The notes: generated by a model from the letters alone, not told the origin. Counted from the first letter of the stretch, positions 26,636-35,564 are shown. The stretch is 37,738 bases of DNA from Flavobacteriales bacterium (GCA_947456965.1 CANGTU010000030.1:1-37738), one strand, 5' to 3'. Numbers and translations: made by a program.

Positions 26636-27277
26636 TTATTTCTCCCCACTTGCTTTCCTGATGGCCTCAATGAAGGCACTTACCGGCTGCGCTCCGGATA
26701 TTCCAATGGAATTATTGAACAAGAAAAACGGCACGCCCCTGATTCCGATCTGCTGCGCCATGCGGATGTCATTGTGCACCGCGCCGGCATATTCTCCGGA
26801 AGAAAGCGCATCGGCTACACGTGTGCCCGGAATGCCGCTTTTCTGGCCAATATCAATGAGTGTTTCCAATGCACCCACATCGCGGCCTTCACAGAAATGC
26901 GCGCTCAGGAGGCGTTCCTTCACGAGACCCTGCGCCTGAAACTCTCCGGCAAGGTGAATGAGCTGATGGGCGAGGAATGTATTGGCTTCAATGATCTGGT
27001 CAAAGCGGTAGGTAAGTCCTGCCGCCGCCGCCATTTCCGTCACGTTGCGGGTGATTTCAAGTGTCTGCTCTTCTGACCAGCCTTTGCGTGCTGCAAGTGA
27101 GGCGATGTATTTCGATCCCGGCTGTGGCTGAAGGTCAGGGTCGAGCTGAAAGCTGTGCCAGGTAAGCTGGATTTCTTCTTTCGTGTCAAATGCCGCGATG
27201 GCTTGTTCGAGATGCCGCTTGCCAATGTAGCAAAATGGGCAGACTACATCGGACCAGATGTGGATGGTCATTTGCAT
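26636..27277 (-). CDS. DsbA-family oxidoreductase, FrnE type
   Basis: Thioredoxin-fold protein of 213 aa with no signal peptide, so probably cytoplasmic. The redox motif CPFC is at residues 13-16 within IWSDVVCPFCYIGKRHLE, and the cis-Pro loop is IRGVPFFLFNN near residue 182. The FrnE group includes a stress-related disulfide isomerase in Deinococcus and a polyketide-pathway enzyme in Streptomyces; the physiological role here is unknown. A second in-frame ATG two codons in is an equally possible start. It lies 34 bases downstream of the outer-membrane-like hypothetical gene. Confidence 0.92.
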   Translation of the reverse strand: MQMTIHIWSDVVCPFCYIGKRHLEQAIAAFDTKEEIQLTWHSFQLDPDLQPQPGSKYIASLAARKGWSEEQTLEITRNVTEMAAAAGLTYRFDQIIEANTFLAHQLIHLAGEFQAQGLVKERLLSAHFCEGRDVGALETLIDIGQKSGIPGTRVADALSSGEYAGAVHNDIRMAQQIGIRGVPFFLFNNSIGISGAQPVSAFIEAIRKASGEK

Positions 27278-27311
27278 TGTTTGATTTGCGATGGGTTAAT
27301 CGGAAAGGATA

Positions 27312-28523
27312 TTACAATCCAAGGCCTAACTTCCTTCGTTCCTCAGAGGTGTTAGTGCCTATGATAAATCCGAAGCCAATGGTTGTGGTAATGTTCGTTC
27401 CCCTGATATCCGTGCCTCCACTGTTCCGGTAATCGTGAAGGAAATATTTGCTGGTTGCATTCAGGTATACGGCGGGAGTGAGGAAATAGGAATAGCCGAG
27501 TGCAGCGGATGCGGTAATCGAGCCGATGTACTTTCGGTATTCGATGTCTTGATTGTTCGAGTTATTGTTGGTGTTGTTGTTATTGTCGGATCCCCGGTAC
27601 CGCTCCGGCACAAGGTTGATATGGGAATAACCAACCCCGCCCCGAATCCCGATCCGGTGTCTGAAGTCCAGACTGCGCCAGATCACCTTATCATATTCAA
27701 GGGCTACATAGAGACCCGAAACATAGTCGGTGGTGACCACGCTGTCGAGTAAGGTGATCTGGACGGGGTCGACTGGACTCCCGCCAGCCAACCCTTCCAC
27801 GGACAAATCCATGAAGTCGCCATTCCTGAAGTTACCTCCAATGGAAAGTGCGAGCACGGGCTGTGGTCCCAGTTTCGCTGTCTCGCCTGCGCCTTGCCAT
27901 AGTCCAGCGCGCAGGGCTGCATGCATACCGCTTGCTTCATACAACTCGCGTCGGCGTCCTTGGTAATGGGTGTAGTAAGGTGAGTCGAGGAATGGTGGAC
28001 GGCGTAATTCTTTGAGTGCCTTTTCCCGCTGTCCGGTTAGGATCATACAAGTGAGATGCTCTAACGTTCCTGTATTGAAGTTGCCCATGAGCCCCAGACA
28101 TTGTCCGTAAAGGAATTCTAAGAGCCGGCGCTGCTCTTCCGGGCGGTAGCCATCGTTCGTCCAACCGGAATAAGCGCCAGATGCAGGGCGATTCCTTACT
28201 GGATGAATAGGAGCATCGAGCAGGCGATCCATATACACAGCAGGATTGTCTGCCGCAAGGGGTTGTCCCAGCTTCATGATTAGCACGGCACGCGTGAAGT
28301 GAAACAGGGCATTGGATCCACAACGAGCACCCCATGCGTTGCAGACCTCCATGGCGCGATCCAGTTGGCCCTGTTCAACGAGGGCAGGAATTGCCGCGCA
28401 CGCATTGTTGGTTACTACCGAGCAATCGGCTTGCCGCCTGAAGAGAATTGAATCTGCAGGTTCCTGAGAAGATGCTGCGATCGTCAGGAGAATCAGGGAA
28501 ACGATGAGAGCAATGTGGTTCAT
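27312..28523 (-). CDS. Hypothetical exported protein with outer-membrane-like C-terminal half
   Basis: 403 aa, not recognised. Signal peptide MNHIALIVSLILLTIAASSQ supports the start at 28523 rather than the longer frame to 28592. Residues about 25-190 look alpha-helical, possibly TPR-like (ALVEQGQLDRAMEVCNAWG; TCMILTGQREKALKELRR). Residues about 215-403 alternate hydrophobic and aromatic residues like a small beta-barrel: VLALSIGGNFRNG, GLYVALEYDKVIW, SITASAALGYSYFL, TTTIGFGFIIGT. An Asn-rich low-complexity run (DNNNNTNNNSNNQ) lies in a likely surface loop. Helical repeats plus a barrel suggest an outer-membrane assembly or scaffold role, but this is a guess. Confidence 0.7.
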   Translation of the reverse strand: MNHIALIVSLILLTIAASSQEPADSILFRRQADCSVVTNNACAAIPALVEQGQLDRAMEVCNAWGARCGSNALFHFTRAVLIMKLGQPLAADNPAVYMDRLLDAPIHPVRNRPASGAYSGWTNDGYRPEEQRRLLEFLYGQCLGLMGNFNTGTLEHLTCMILTGQREKALKELRRPPFLDSPYYTHYQGRRRELYEASGMHAALRAGLWQGAGETAKLGPQPVLALSIGGNFRNGDFMDLSVEGLAGGSPVDPVQITLLDSVVTTDYVSGLYVALEYDKVIWRSLDFRHRIGIRGGVGYSHINLVPERYRGSDNNNNTNNNSNNQDIEYRKYIGSITASAALGYSYFLTPAVYLNATSKYFLHDYRNSGGTDIRGTNITTTIGFGFIIGTNTSEERRKLGLGL

Positions 28524-28573
28524 TCGAAATGGATAATCAGATGTAGCGAAACGCGGCTGTTTGTATTCGGGTT

Positions 28574-29026
28574 TTATTTTATCTCCACCCACATAAACTG
28601 GTGCGGGCCAATGTTGCGCACTTGATACACATCTTCAAACCGGCTGAAGCCGAGTCGTTCATAAAACCCGGTGGCGTGCAACCGCGCATCGCACCAAAGC
28701 ACGTCAATGTTCTTTTTGCGCAGCAGTTGAACAGCATGTTCAATCAGCACGCGTCCGGCATCGCGTCCGCGGTAATCCGGGTCGGTGGCCATGGCCCGCA
28801 ATCGGTATTGCATGGCATGACTCAGTCGCGGACTGTTCATCGCAAACAGTGAACCTACGCTGATGAGCTTGTCGCCATCGAACGTGCCGAGGTGAATGGC
28901 ATCTTCGCGCTGGTCGATATCAATGACGCAGTCTTCTTCTTGTTCAATGTGCGGCCAGAGCACGCGGTGGCGCAGTGAACGGGTCTGGTTGGCGGATATT
29001 TCACGAACGGTGAAAGCGGTGCTCAT
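28574..29026 (-). CDS. GNAT family N-acetyltransferase
   Basis: 150 aa. The acetyl-CoA binding region contains ATDPDYRGRDAGRVLIEHAV, matching the GNAT motif A pattern R-x-x-G-x-G/A. The C-terminal part has DARLHATGFYERLGFSRFEDVYQV, the usual beta5-alpha4 segment. The acceptor substrate is unknown. Its ATG overlaps the TGA of the upstream Hsp15-like gene (ATGA), so the two are translationally coupled. Confidence 0.9.
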   Translation of the reverse strand: MSTAFTVREISANQTRSLRHRVLWPHIEQEEDCVIDIDQREDAIHLGTFDGDKLISVGSLFAMNSPRLSHAMQYRLRAMATDPDYRGRDAGRVLIEHAVQLLRKKNIDVLWCDARLHATGFYERLGFSRFEDVYQVRNIGPHQFMWVEIK

Positions 29027-29421
29027 GCGGAAGGGGTTTCAAACCACTCGTCGTTTTCCAGATCAAAAAATTCATCGAGATCCCGGCGCTCGCGTTTGGT
29101 CGGCCGGCCCGATCCGCGTGGCCGGTCAGCACTCATCTGCAGACGAAATACCTCCAGCCTTGCAAGTTCTTCAGGCGATGTGACATCTGCGGCGTAAGTG
29201 GATACGAGCTTCGCTCCCACACGACTGGTGGGGGCTGTCAGCATTTTCCACGAGAAATGAATCGGTCCTTTCCGCACCTTGATCACATCGCCGGGCTTGA
29301 TTTCCCGCGAGGGTTTGATGAGCTCCTCATTCACCCACACTTTTCCCAGCTTCACCTGCTCGGCGGCCAGCGTGCGCGTCTTGTACACGCGAATGCACCA
29401 AAGAAATTTGTCGATCCTCAC
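29023..29421 (-). CDS. hslR: S4-domain RNA-binding protein, Hsp15-like
   Basis: 132 aa. In E. coli Hsp15 binds 50S subunits carrying stalled nascent peptidyl-tRNA after heat shock. The S4 domain occupies about residues 1-65: MRIDKFLWCIRVYKTRTLA, EQVKLGKVWVNEELIKPS, PGDVIKVRKG. A basic RPRGSGRPTKRERRDLDEF tail follows. The start codon is GTG (29419-29421); an in-frame stop lies upstream and no ATG fits, while the protein start matches the family. It is divergent from the aminotransferase gene and coupled to the GNAT gene. Confidence 0.88.
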   Translation of the reverse strand: MRIDKFLWCIRVYKTRTLAAEQVKLGKVWVNEELIKPSREIKPGDVIKVRKGPIHFSWKMLTAPTSRVGAKLVSTYAADVTSPEELARLEVFRLQMSADRPRGSGRPTKRERRDLDEFFDLENDEWFETPSA

Positions 29422-29475
29422 CCTGCGAATGTACTTTCTGCCTGCTATTCACACGGCTGATTTTGCACCGCGCAC

Positions 29476-29483
29476 TACCTTTG
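29476..29483 (+). promoter_or_regulatory. Candidate -7 element for the aminotransferase gene
   Basis: TACCTTTG fits TAnnTTTG and lies 22 bases before the aminotransferase ATG. No TTG is found 19 bases upstream (CGG instead), so only half of the promoter consensus is present. Confidence 0.4.
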
Positions 29484-29505
29484 GCGTCCATTTAAGTAAA
29501 GGAAT

Positions 29506-30705
29506 ATGCCATCTATCAGCGACAAGGCGCATCACATGCCGGCTTCACCGATCCGCAAACTGGTTCCGTTTGCCGAAGCGGCCAAGAAAGCAGGACGCAA
29601 AGTATACCACCTCAACATCGGTCAGCCCGATATTGAAACTCCTCAGGTGGTGCGCGACCGCATGAAGGAGCTGGATATCCGCGTGGTGGAATATTCCAAC
29701 TCAGAGGGTATGCTCGCCTACCGCGAAGGCCTTGCCGGATACTATAAGTCAAAGGGCATTGATCTCGGAGTGGAGAATATCATGGTCACCACAGGCGGCT
29801 CTGAAGCGCTGGTGTTCGGCTTTATGACCTGCTTCAATCCGGGTGATGAGGTGATTATTCCTGAACCGTTTTACGCGAACTACAACGGCTTTGCAGTAAT
29901 GGCAGGGGTGAAGGTGGTGCCTGTAACGGCCTCACTGGAAACCGGTTTTGCATTGCCTCCCATCGCTGAATTTGAAAAGCTGATCACTCCGCGCACCAAG
30001 GGTATTCTGATCTGCAACCCCGGCAATCCCACCGGATATCTTTATAGCAAAGCGGAGCTCGAACAGCTTCGCGACGTGGTACTCCGCCACAATCTCTTCC
30101 TCTTTGCGGATGAGGTATACCGTGAGTTTCTTTACGATGGCGCGGAATCACACAGCGTGATGAATCTCGACGGACTGAGCGATCACGCAGTCATGATCGA
30201 CAGCGTGAGCAAGCGCTACAGCATGTGCGGCGCGCGCATCGGTGCGCTGATTACCCGCAACCGCGTGGTGATGGCCGCAGCGCTCAAGTTTGCGCAGGCT
30301 CGTCTGAGCCCGCCGACCTTCGGACAGCTCGCATCCATCGCAGCGCTTGACACACCACAAACGTATTTCGATGGGGTAGTGGAAGAGTACGTGGAGCGCC
30401 GCGATATTCTGGTGGACGGACTCAATTCCATTCCCGGCGTAAAATGCCCGAAGCCGAAAGGGGCGTTCTACTGCATCGCTGAATTACCCATTGATGATTC
30501 CGATACGTTTTGCCAGTGGATGCTCGAGTCCTTTCAGCACAACAATCAAACAGTGATGATGGCGCCGGCTACTGGTTTTTATGCGCAGCCTGAACTCGGA
30601 CGCAAACAGGTGCGTTTGGCCTATGTGCTCAACAAGGAGTCACTGAAAAATGCGGTGGAATGCCTGCGCATAGCTCTTCAGCAGTATCCCGGAAGAGTGA
30701 GCTGA
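29506..30705 (+). CDS. Class I PLP-dependent aminotransferase (aspartate aminotransferase-like)
   Basis: 399 aa. Transfers an amino group between an amino acid and a 2-oxoacid, with pyridoxal phosphate. Visible features are HLNIGQPDIETP near residue 36, TTGGSEA at 95-101, the cofactor-binding NPGNPTG at 171-177, ADEVYREF at 201-208 and the Schiff-base lysine Lys236 in DSVSKRYSMCGARIG. The start MPSISDKAHHMPASPIRKL resembles the usual opening of this Bacteroidota family. Aspartate or aromatic amino acids are likely substrates; sequence alone does not decide. It converges with the Crp/Fnr gene at an 8-base gap without a visible terminator. Confidence 0.92.
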   Translation: MPSISDKAHHMPASPIRKLVPFAEAAKKAGRKVYHLNIGQPDIETPQVVRDRMKELDIRVVEYSNSEGMLAYREGLAGYYKSKGIDLGVENIMVTTGGSEALVFGFMTCFNPGDEVIIPEPFYANYNGFAVMAGVKVVPVTASLETGFALPPIAEFEKLITPRTKGILICNPGNPTGYLYSKAELEQLRDVVLRHNLFLFADEVYREFLYDGAESHSVMNLDGLSDHAVMIDSVSKRYSMCGARIGALITRNRVVMAAALKFAQARLSPPTFGQLASIAALDTPQTYFDGVVEEYVERRDILVDGLNSIPGVKCPKPKGAFYCIAELPIDDSDTFCQWMLESFQHNNQTVMMAPATGFYAQPELGRKQVRLAYVLNKESLKNAVECLRIALQQYPGRVS

Positions 30706-30713
30706 CAGCGCAA

Positions 30714-31295
30714 TTATTTCTGCACGAGTTTTCTTCTGATTCTGCTTAGTGCTTCCGGAGTAATACCGAGGTAGGAGGCAATGTGATGCTGGGCAATCTG
30801 CAATTCAATTTTGGGAAATTTCTCAAGCAAGGCCAGGTATCGCTGCTCTGCGCTTTGACTCATCGTGGAGATGAGCCGCGCCTGCATGGCAATAAACGCG
30901 TTTTGAATCATGATGCGGAAGTACCGCTCCATGCCGGGGAGTTTTTCATACAGCTCATCTGCCTGATTGCGGTGAAATACAATCAGCTCACAATTTTCGA
31001 GTGCTTCCACGGTGTAGTCGGCCGGTTTTCCGGTGAGAAAACTCATCATGTCCCCGATATACCAATCTTCAAATCCGAACTGAATCACATGCTCTGTGCC
31101 CTTTTGGTCGGTGAGATACGAGCGCATGCAGCCTTTCACAATATATCCCTGATACTCGCACAATTCTCCTGCATGCACAAGCGCTTCTTTCTTTTTTAAT
31201 GAAAGTGGCTTCACCAATGTGAGCAGCGTATTGAATTCCTCATCGGTGATAGGAATACGCTTCTCAATGTGTTTGCGGTATGAGGTGGTGTCCAT
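30714..31295 (-). CDS. Crp/Fnr family transcriptional regulator
   Basis: 193 aa. An N-terminal cyclic-nucleotide-binding-like beta-roll lies at about 15-115 (EALVHAGELCEYQGYIVKGCM, DWYIGDMMSFLTGKPADYTVEAL). The C-terminal helix-turn-helix reads QIAQHHIASYLGITPEALSRIRRKL. There is no Cys cluster for an iron-sulfur centre, and the cAMP-contact residues of E. coli Crp are not evident; this is the common Bacteroidota short Crp-like type with unknown ligand. Its ATG is one base after the stop codon of the upstream PNGase F-like gene, so it is probably in the same transcript. Confidence 0.9.
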   Translation of the reverse strand: MDTTSYRKHIEKRIPITDEEFNTLLTLVKPLSLKKKEALVHAGELCEYQGYIVKGCMRSYLTDQKGTEHVIQFGFEDWYIGDMMSFLTGKPADYTVEALENCELIVFHRNQADELYEKLPGMERYFRIMIQNAFIAMQARLISTMSQSAEQRYLALLEKFPKIELQIAQHHIASYLGITPEALSRIRRKLVQK

Positions 31296-31296
31296 A

Positions 31297-34200
31297 TCAA
31301 TTCATCCTTACGAGGCGTTGTGTGGCTATGCGCGTGCCGTCGGTTACGGTTACCTGATATATGCCCGGCGCCCAGTGCTGACAAGGTATGGTGATGTTTT
31401 CTCCGGGATTATTTCTCCGCTGATCTTCATACATCAACTGGCCGTTCACGTGAGTCACGCGAATCGAGACAGTGCGGTCGAAACCACTTGCCCGCAGGTT
31501 GAATGCTTCATTCGCCGGATTGGGATAAAGCACGAGCTCCGCAGCGGCAAGGTCTTGCTCCTGCACAGACACAAGTTGCGTATCCCATTGGAAGGAGTGG
31601 AGTATATCCTGTCCGAAGTCGCGCTCAAACGAAATAAAATCAGCTCCTGCGACGCGGTCCAGTCTGCAATACCCCGAGCCATCATTATTCGCAAAGAAGT
31701 CGAGTCCGTCACCGCCGGTATCCAACAGATGGAAGGTGTAGCAACCGGCATTCAGGGCGATGGTATCCCGGTAAATTTCGTTGGGCTCCGGAAAGTTATT
31801 CCTGCTGTGCACCACGTTGCCATTGATGTCTCGGATGGCCCAGCTGGTTTCATTATTGGCATTGTTTGTTTTCAGAATCACGATCATCCGGTTGTCATCG
31901 GCCTCATCGGGATCAGTCATGTAGGTGTAAAAAGCCGGACGCAGGTATTGGGACTCAGCGTGATTGTTGGATGGGTTTTCATCACCAGCCACTATGAGAT
32001 CGAGATAAAAACGCTGGGATGTGACATCATCGCCCTGCCACATCACAGGCTGTGAGTAGGTGAGCTCAACCTCTTCAGATTCCATGAAACCGAGGTTGCC
32101 GGTCCAGGTAAATGTTTCCATTTCTCCGCCGGTTACGCGGTATTGAATAGTTGCTTGTGTGAGCGGCTGACTTCCTTTGTTGATAAGCACAAAGCGCGGA
32201 TTGTCGCACATCGGATTCCACCGGCTGTGCAGCAGAAAATCGCTTGGTGCAAGGATCTGTTCGACCGATGCATCGATCGCATGATTGATCGGGCCATAGT
32301 ATACTACCTGCGACTCGGTAACGTAGTTGCCAAACGGATCGGTCTGAATACCGTATTCCACGGTCACGGAATTGTTGTTGCCGAGGAATGGCGTGAGCTC
32401 AAATTCTTCGGTGCGGCCGGGAGCGCCCGGACACCAGCCTGCGCGGGCATAAATCCACGTGCCTCCCTGAGGATAGAGCGGATTCTGATCGCACTCCTGC
32501 ATGATTTCCCAGCTCCATTGCGGGGTGTTGTTTACCGTCAGCGTATGCGTGTTGTAGCAGAACTCACCGCAGTTGTTGGCATTGTTTCCGAAACCGTGAC
32601 CTGTGAGTGTGGTGCGCAGTTTTACTCCTTCTTCTCCTGCTTGTGCAGTGATGGTGAGCGGCTGTACGGCCTCATTGAAATTGTTCAGCCCGTAGTTGCC
32701 CACCCATCCGTTTTCAATGCGATGTACCTCGCGTGCAGGCGGTCCTTCGATAAACAGGAATTTCAGATCAAGCAGTTCCTGCCAGTTGCCGCATTCGAGT
32801 TCCACTGAATCGCGCAGCAATGGCGCAAAATCGGTGACATCAAAAATCCACGTCCAGCCTTCACCCATGTCCAGCTGAATACCATAAGGTGTGATGTAGC
32901 GCCCGAGCTCATAGCGCTCCGTAATTTCAAAAGGTGGAAGGAAATAGTTCAATGTTTCATTGACCAGTTCAGTCGTGCCTTCATTCCAGGTGGAGTCAAT
33001 CGCCACACCGTCAGAATTGAATGTGTATGACCATGAAGCCGGCCAGCCATATTGCACATCGGAAAGTGCGATGCTGTTGCCATTCACTGCATATTCCGCA
33101 ATGCTCACTGACGGACGAGGAATGACTTGCTCAATGGTTTGCGTAATGGCTTCGCCTTCATATTCGCCTTGATGCACTTGCAACACAGGCACGCGGGTGC
33201 TGATTTGCGGATTTAAAAAATAGTCAAGCCCACTCATCGCCAGGCGCTGTGGATTGCCGAGAATGGTGCCGTGGTAGTCATTTCCGCTGTGGTCAATGAC
33301 GGGACCTTCTGTTTCGTCAAAGGTGTAATACACGAGCAGGTGTGCGATGTCCGGATGATCCTGCGGGATGCTGTTGAGTCGCATGGCTTCAATGGTGGTG
33401 GCATCGAGGGCTTTGTCCCAGATGCTGAATTCATTCATTGCACCACGGTAGAAATTGCTCCAGCCTGCTGCGCCTCCGATGGTGAATTTGACAATGTCGT
33501 CCATTGTGCGGAAACGGTTGGTGCCGCTGTGCCAAAGGGTGCCATTGAGATAAATGCGCATGGTTCCGGTGGTGGCATTTTTTGTAAATGCCCAATGGTT
33601 CCATTGTCCTTCGAAATTGGACGGATTCGCAAGTTTGTCGATGCGGTCGTAGCCGCCTTCTTCTCCGGCATCCCAGTATACCCGGCTGTTGCTCCAGGGC
33701 AGATGGGTGTTTAGCACGCGTTGATTGGCGGCAGTCACTCCTTCGAAGCATGTTCCGTTTTCGGGCTGAAATGCAGCGGTGCCATTTACCCAAAACATGA
33801 GGGTGACTTCATCACTGAGGTTGGCAAATGCCGCCGGTGGCACGTGTACTTCATCGGCTCCGTCGAACAGGATATAGTTGTCATTTCCGCCGCTGATCAC
33901 TGCTCTGTTGGCGTTCATTTCCTGTGAAAAGGTGAGAGCCGCCGGACCGTTATGCGCATCGTATGCAAATTCGATGAGCAGGGAAGAGGTGCCATTCCAG
34001 TTGAATCCGGTTTCAAAATCAAACGTGATTGAACCGCCAGTCACTGTGGTATTTGAGATGTACAGCTCCGTCCATGTGCCTGTCTGCATCGCGTCAATAC
34101 TGGTAAGCGTGCTATGGCGCATGCGGATAGAGAGCGTTTCGAAAAGTCCGGCATTTACATCCTCTGCGGCAATCGTGAGCCTGCGTATTACTCCGGCTAC

Positions 34201-34788
34201 TAATCCCGCAGCAGTGAGGTCGCTTGCAGGGTACAAGAACTGTGCGCGCTGTGTGGCTGCGCTACCGAATGGTCCTTCGGTAAATGCATCTCCTGCGCCG
34301 ATGGTACTAATCTGTTCGGACAGCACGGAGTTAATCACAAAGGTCTGTTGCTCTTCAAGAAGCGTGTCAGCTATGGGCGTGGTGCCGTAACTCACCGTAG
34401 TAAAATCGGCATTGTTGAACCGCCATCGCGGGTGCGTTGCAGCAAGTGAATCCCACACTCCGGTGTGCTTATACAGGTAGTTGTACGACAGATAATCCCA
34501 CTCGCCGCAGGGAAATCCGAGTCCGCCCGCCGTGCCGTCTTCAAAGCACTTCAGCGTGTGGAGCATCAGGATTTTCTGATACTGAACACCGTTATCGGAT
34601 GCCGGAAATTCAAACCACCGTCTGCCCGGACTGTCATAGTCGGTGAGCGGATTGTTCTGGGTCTCGAACGTGTATGTCTGGACTATCGTGGTATCTCCAG
34701 GTTGGGCTAGCGCGGGAGTCGTGAGGAACAGAAGGTGAGCAATCATCACGAGAATTGCGCTGTGGTGATGGGGCATCCGTAAAGTCAT
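31297..34788 (-). CDS. Secreted T9SS protein, PNGase F-like with inserted LamG domain
   Basis: 1163 aa from the ATG at 34788 (signal peptide about 1-29, ending TTPALAQ; ATG 34776 is an alternative). Residues 81-98 (Cys81 ... CGEWD) resemble the PNGase F catalytic loop, with Asp98 equivalent to Asp60. About 500 residues later come GRYITPYG (629-636), FDVTDFAPLL (649-658), the THTLTVNN core with Glu742 in CGEFC (equivalent to Glu206) and RAGWCPG (782-788). By eye the third acidic residue (Glu118) falls on Gly. The intervening segment holds a LamG-like domain at about 305-460. The tail has a GCYTFHLLDTGGDG module and a type A sorting domain (YPNPANEAF ... VRMN). Removal of N-glycans from glycoproteins is the family activity; here it is inferred. 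Confidence 0.85.
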   Translation of the reverse strand: MTLRMPHHHSAILVMIAHLLFLTTPALAQPGDTTIVQTYTFETQNNPLTDYDSPGRRWFEFPASDNGVQYQKILMLHTLKCFEDGTAGGLGFPCGEWDYLSYNYLYKHTGVWDSLAATHPRWRFNNADFTTVSYGTTPIADTLLEEQQTFVINSVLSEQISTIGAGDAFTEGPFGSAATQRAQFLYPASDLTAAGLVAGVIRRLTIAAEDVNAGLFETLSIRMRHSTLTSIDAMQTGTWTELYISNTTVTGGSITFDFETGFNWNGTSSLLIEFAYDAHNGPAALTFSQEMNANRAVISGGNDNYILFDGADEVHVPPAAFANLSDEVTLMFWVNGTAAFQPENGTCFEGVTAANQRVLNTHLPWSNSRVYWDAGEEGGYDRIDKLANPSNFEGQWNHWAFTKNATTGTMRIYLNGTLWHSGTNRFRTMDDIVKFTIGGAAGWSNFYRGAMNEFSIWDKALDATTIEAMRLNSIPQDHPDIAHLLVYYTFDETEGPVIDHSGNDYHGTILGNPQRLAMSGLDYFLNPQISTRVPVLQVHQGEYEGEAITQTIEQVIPRPSVSIAEYAVNGNSIALSDVQYGWPASWSYTFNSDGVAIDSTWNEGTTELVNETLNYFLPPFEITERYELGRYITPYGIQLDMGEGWTWIFDVTDFAPLLRDSVELECGNWQELLDLKFLFIEGPPAREVHRIENGWVGNYGLNNFNEAVQPLTITAQAGEEGVKLRTTLTGHGFGNNANNCGEFCYNTHTLTVNNTPQWSWEIMQECDQNPLYPQGGTWIYARAGWCPGAPGRTEEFELTPFLGNNNSVTVEYGIQTDPFGNYVTESQVVYYGPINHAIDASVEQILAPSDFLLHSRWNPMCDNPRFVLINKGSQPLTQATIQYRVTGGEMETFTWTGNLGFMESEEVELTYSQPVMWQGDDVTSQRFYLDLIVAGDENPSNNHAESQYLRPAFYTYMTDPDEADDNRMIVILKTNNANNETSWAIRDINGNVVHSRNNFPEPNEIYRDTIALNAGCYTFHLLDTGGDGLDFFANNDGSGYCRLDRVAGADFISFERDFGQDILHSFQWDTQLVSVQEQDLAAAELVLYPNPANEAFNLRASGFDRTVSIRVTHVNGQLMYEDQRRNNPGENITIPCQHWAPGIYQVTVTDGTRIATQRLVRMN

Positions 34789-34812
34789 GTGGCCAAGGTA
34801 CAGGAAAGGCGG

Positions 34813-34848
34813 GCAAACAAAGAGGCCCGCCGGATATGGCAGGCCTCT
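34813..34848 (-). terminator. Probable terminator after the lipoprotein gene
   Basis: On the minus strand, AGAGGCC/GGCCTCT (34842-34848 with 34821-34827) plus an inner GCC/GGC step forms a hairpin with one mismatch, followed by TTTGTTTG. The T-tract is interrupted, so termination may be partial and could allow read-through into the PNGase F-like gene. Confidence 0.55.
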
Positions 34849-34900
34849 GGATGGGGTGCAGATGGTGTCTGGAGTGGAATCGGCCACACGGGCTGACGAT

Positions 34901-34914
34901 TCACTCCGGAGTGA
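34901..34914. repeat. Perfect 14-base palindrome
   Basis: TCACTCCGGAGTGA lies directly after the stop codon of the lipoprotein gene and before its probable terminator. It could be a protein-binding site or part of a 3' structure; nothing more can be said. Confidence 0.5.
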
Positions 34915-34915
34915 T

Positions 34916-35464
34916 TTACTCTTTTTCTGCGATGGCCGTAACATCAGCAACCACCTGCAGCTTGAAGTGCACGGGCACACTGCTCACGGATCCGTTCAGG
35001 AAGAGCTTCAGTCCATTGGAGTTCAGCAGGTATTGCTCCACCTTTTCGAGGTCAGCGGCGGGCAGTTCAATCTCGGTGTGGCTCGGGTTATCATTGCTGG
35101 CGAGCAGACTCAGGCCGGTCATGGTGAATTCCACGCCGGGATCAGCACCGCTCACACTTGCAATTCCGAGTATGCCGTCCAGTGTTGCGTCTTCGCCTGG
35201 GGTTTCAGTATAAAATTCCCACACCTTGTAGCGCAGCGACTTCACTTCATACCGCTTGATGTAGTCGCGGTACTCTTCCAGATCGCCCGTGGCAAATTCA
35301 AACGCTTCAGAAAGGTTGAGTACAGCAGGATCATCCGCCCCGAGGTCCACAGTGAACTCCATATTCACCGTTTTGTCGAGTTTGATCTCCTTGAGGTCGT
35401 TGCATCCGCTGAAGAGGATCAGCAAGGCGATGGCGGATATGGCCATCTGGGCAGTATTTTTCAT
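34916..35464 (-). CDS. Hypothetical lipoprotein
   Basis: 182 aa, not assigned to a family. The N-terminus MKNTAQMAISAIALLILFSGCNDL is a lipoprotein signal with lipobox FSGC; Asn-Asp follow the Cys. The mature part is acidic and beta-rich (VNMEFTVDLGADDP, GVEFTMTGLSLLASND, VPVHFKLQVVADVTAI). Its 3' end has a palindrome and a probable terminator before the PNGase F-like gene. It is divergent from the DUF2851 gene, with about 100 bases between starts and no clear consensus promoter on either strand. Confidence 0.75.
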   Translation of the reverse strand: MKNTAQMAISAIALLILFSGCNDLKEIKLDKTVNMEFTVDLGADDPAVLNLSEAFEFATGDLEEYRDYIKRYEVKSLRYKVWEFYTETPGEDATLDGILGIASVSGADPGVEFTMTGLSLLASNDNPSHTEIELPAADLEKVEQYLLNSNGLKLFLNGSVSSVPVHFKLQVVADVTAIAEKE

Positions 35465-35564
35465 TCAGGACAAAGCTGTTATGTGCATGCTAAGGTATAC
35501 TATGGCATCCTTTATTCCGAGGAACCGCGGCTGATTTGTGGCAGTTTTGACCAAATGGCCAGCC

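Noticed and set aside
34789-34980. Longer start for the PNGase F-like gene at 34980
   Set aside because: It would place about 65 low-quality residues before a clear signal peptide and would overlap the lipoprotein gene and its terminator.
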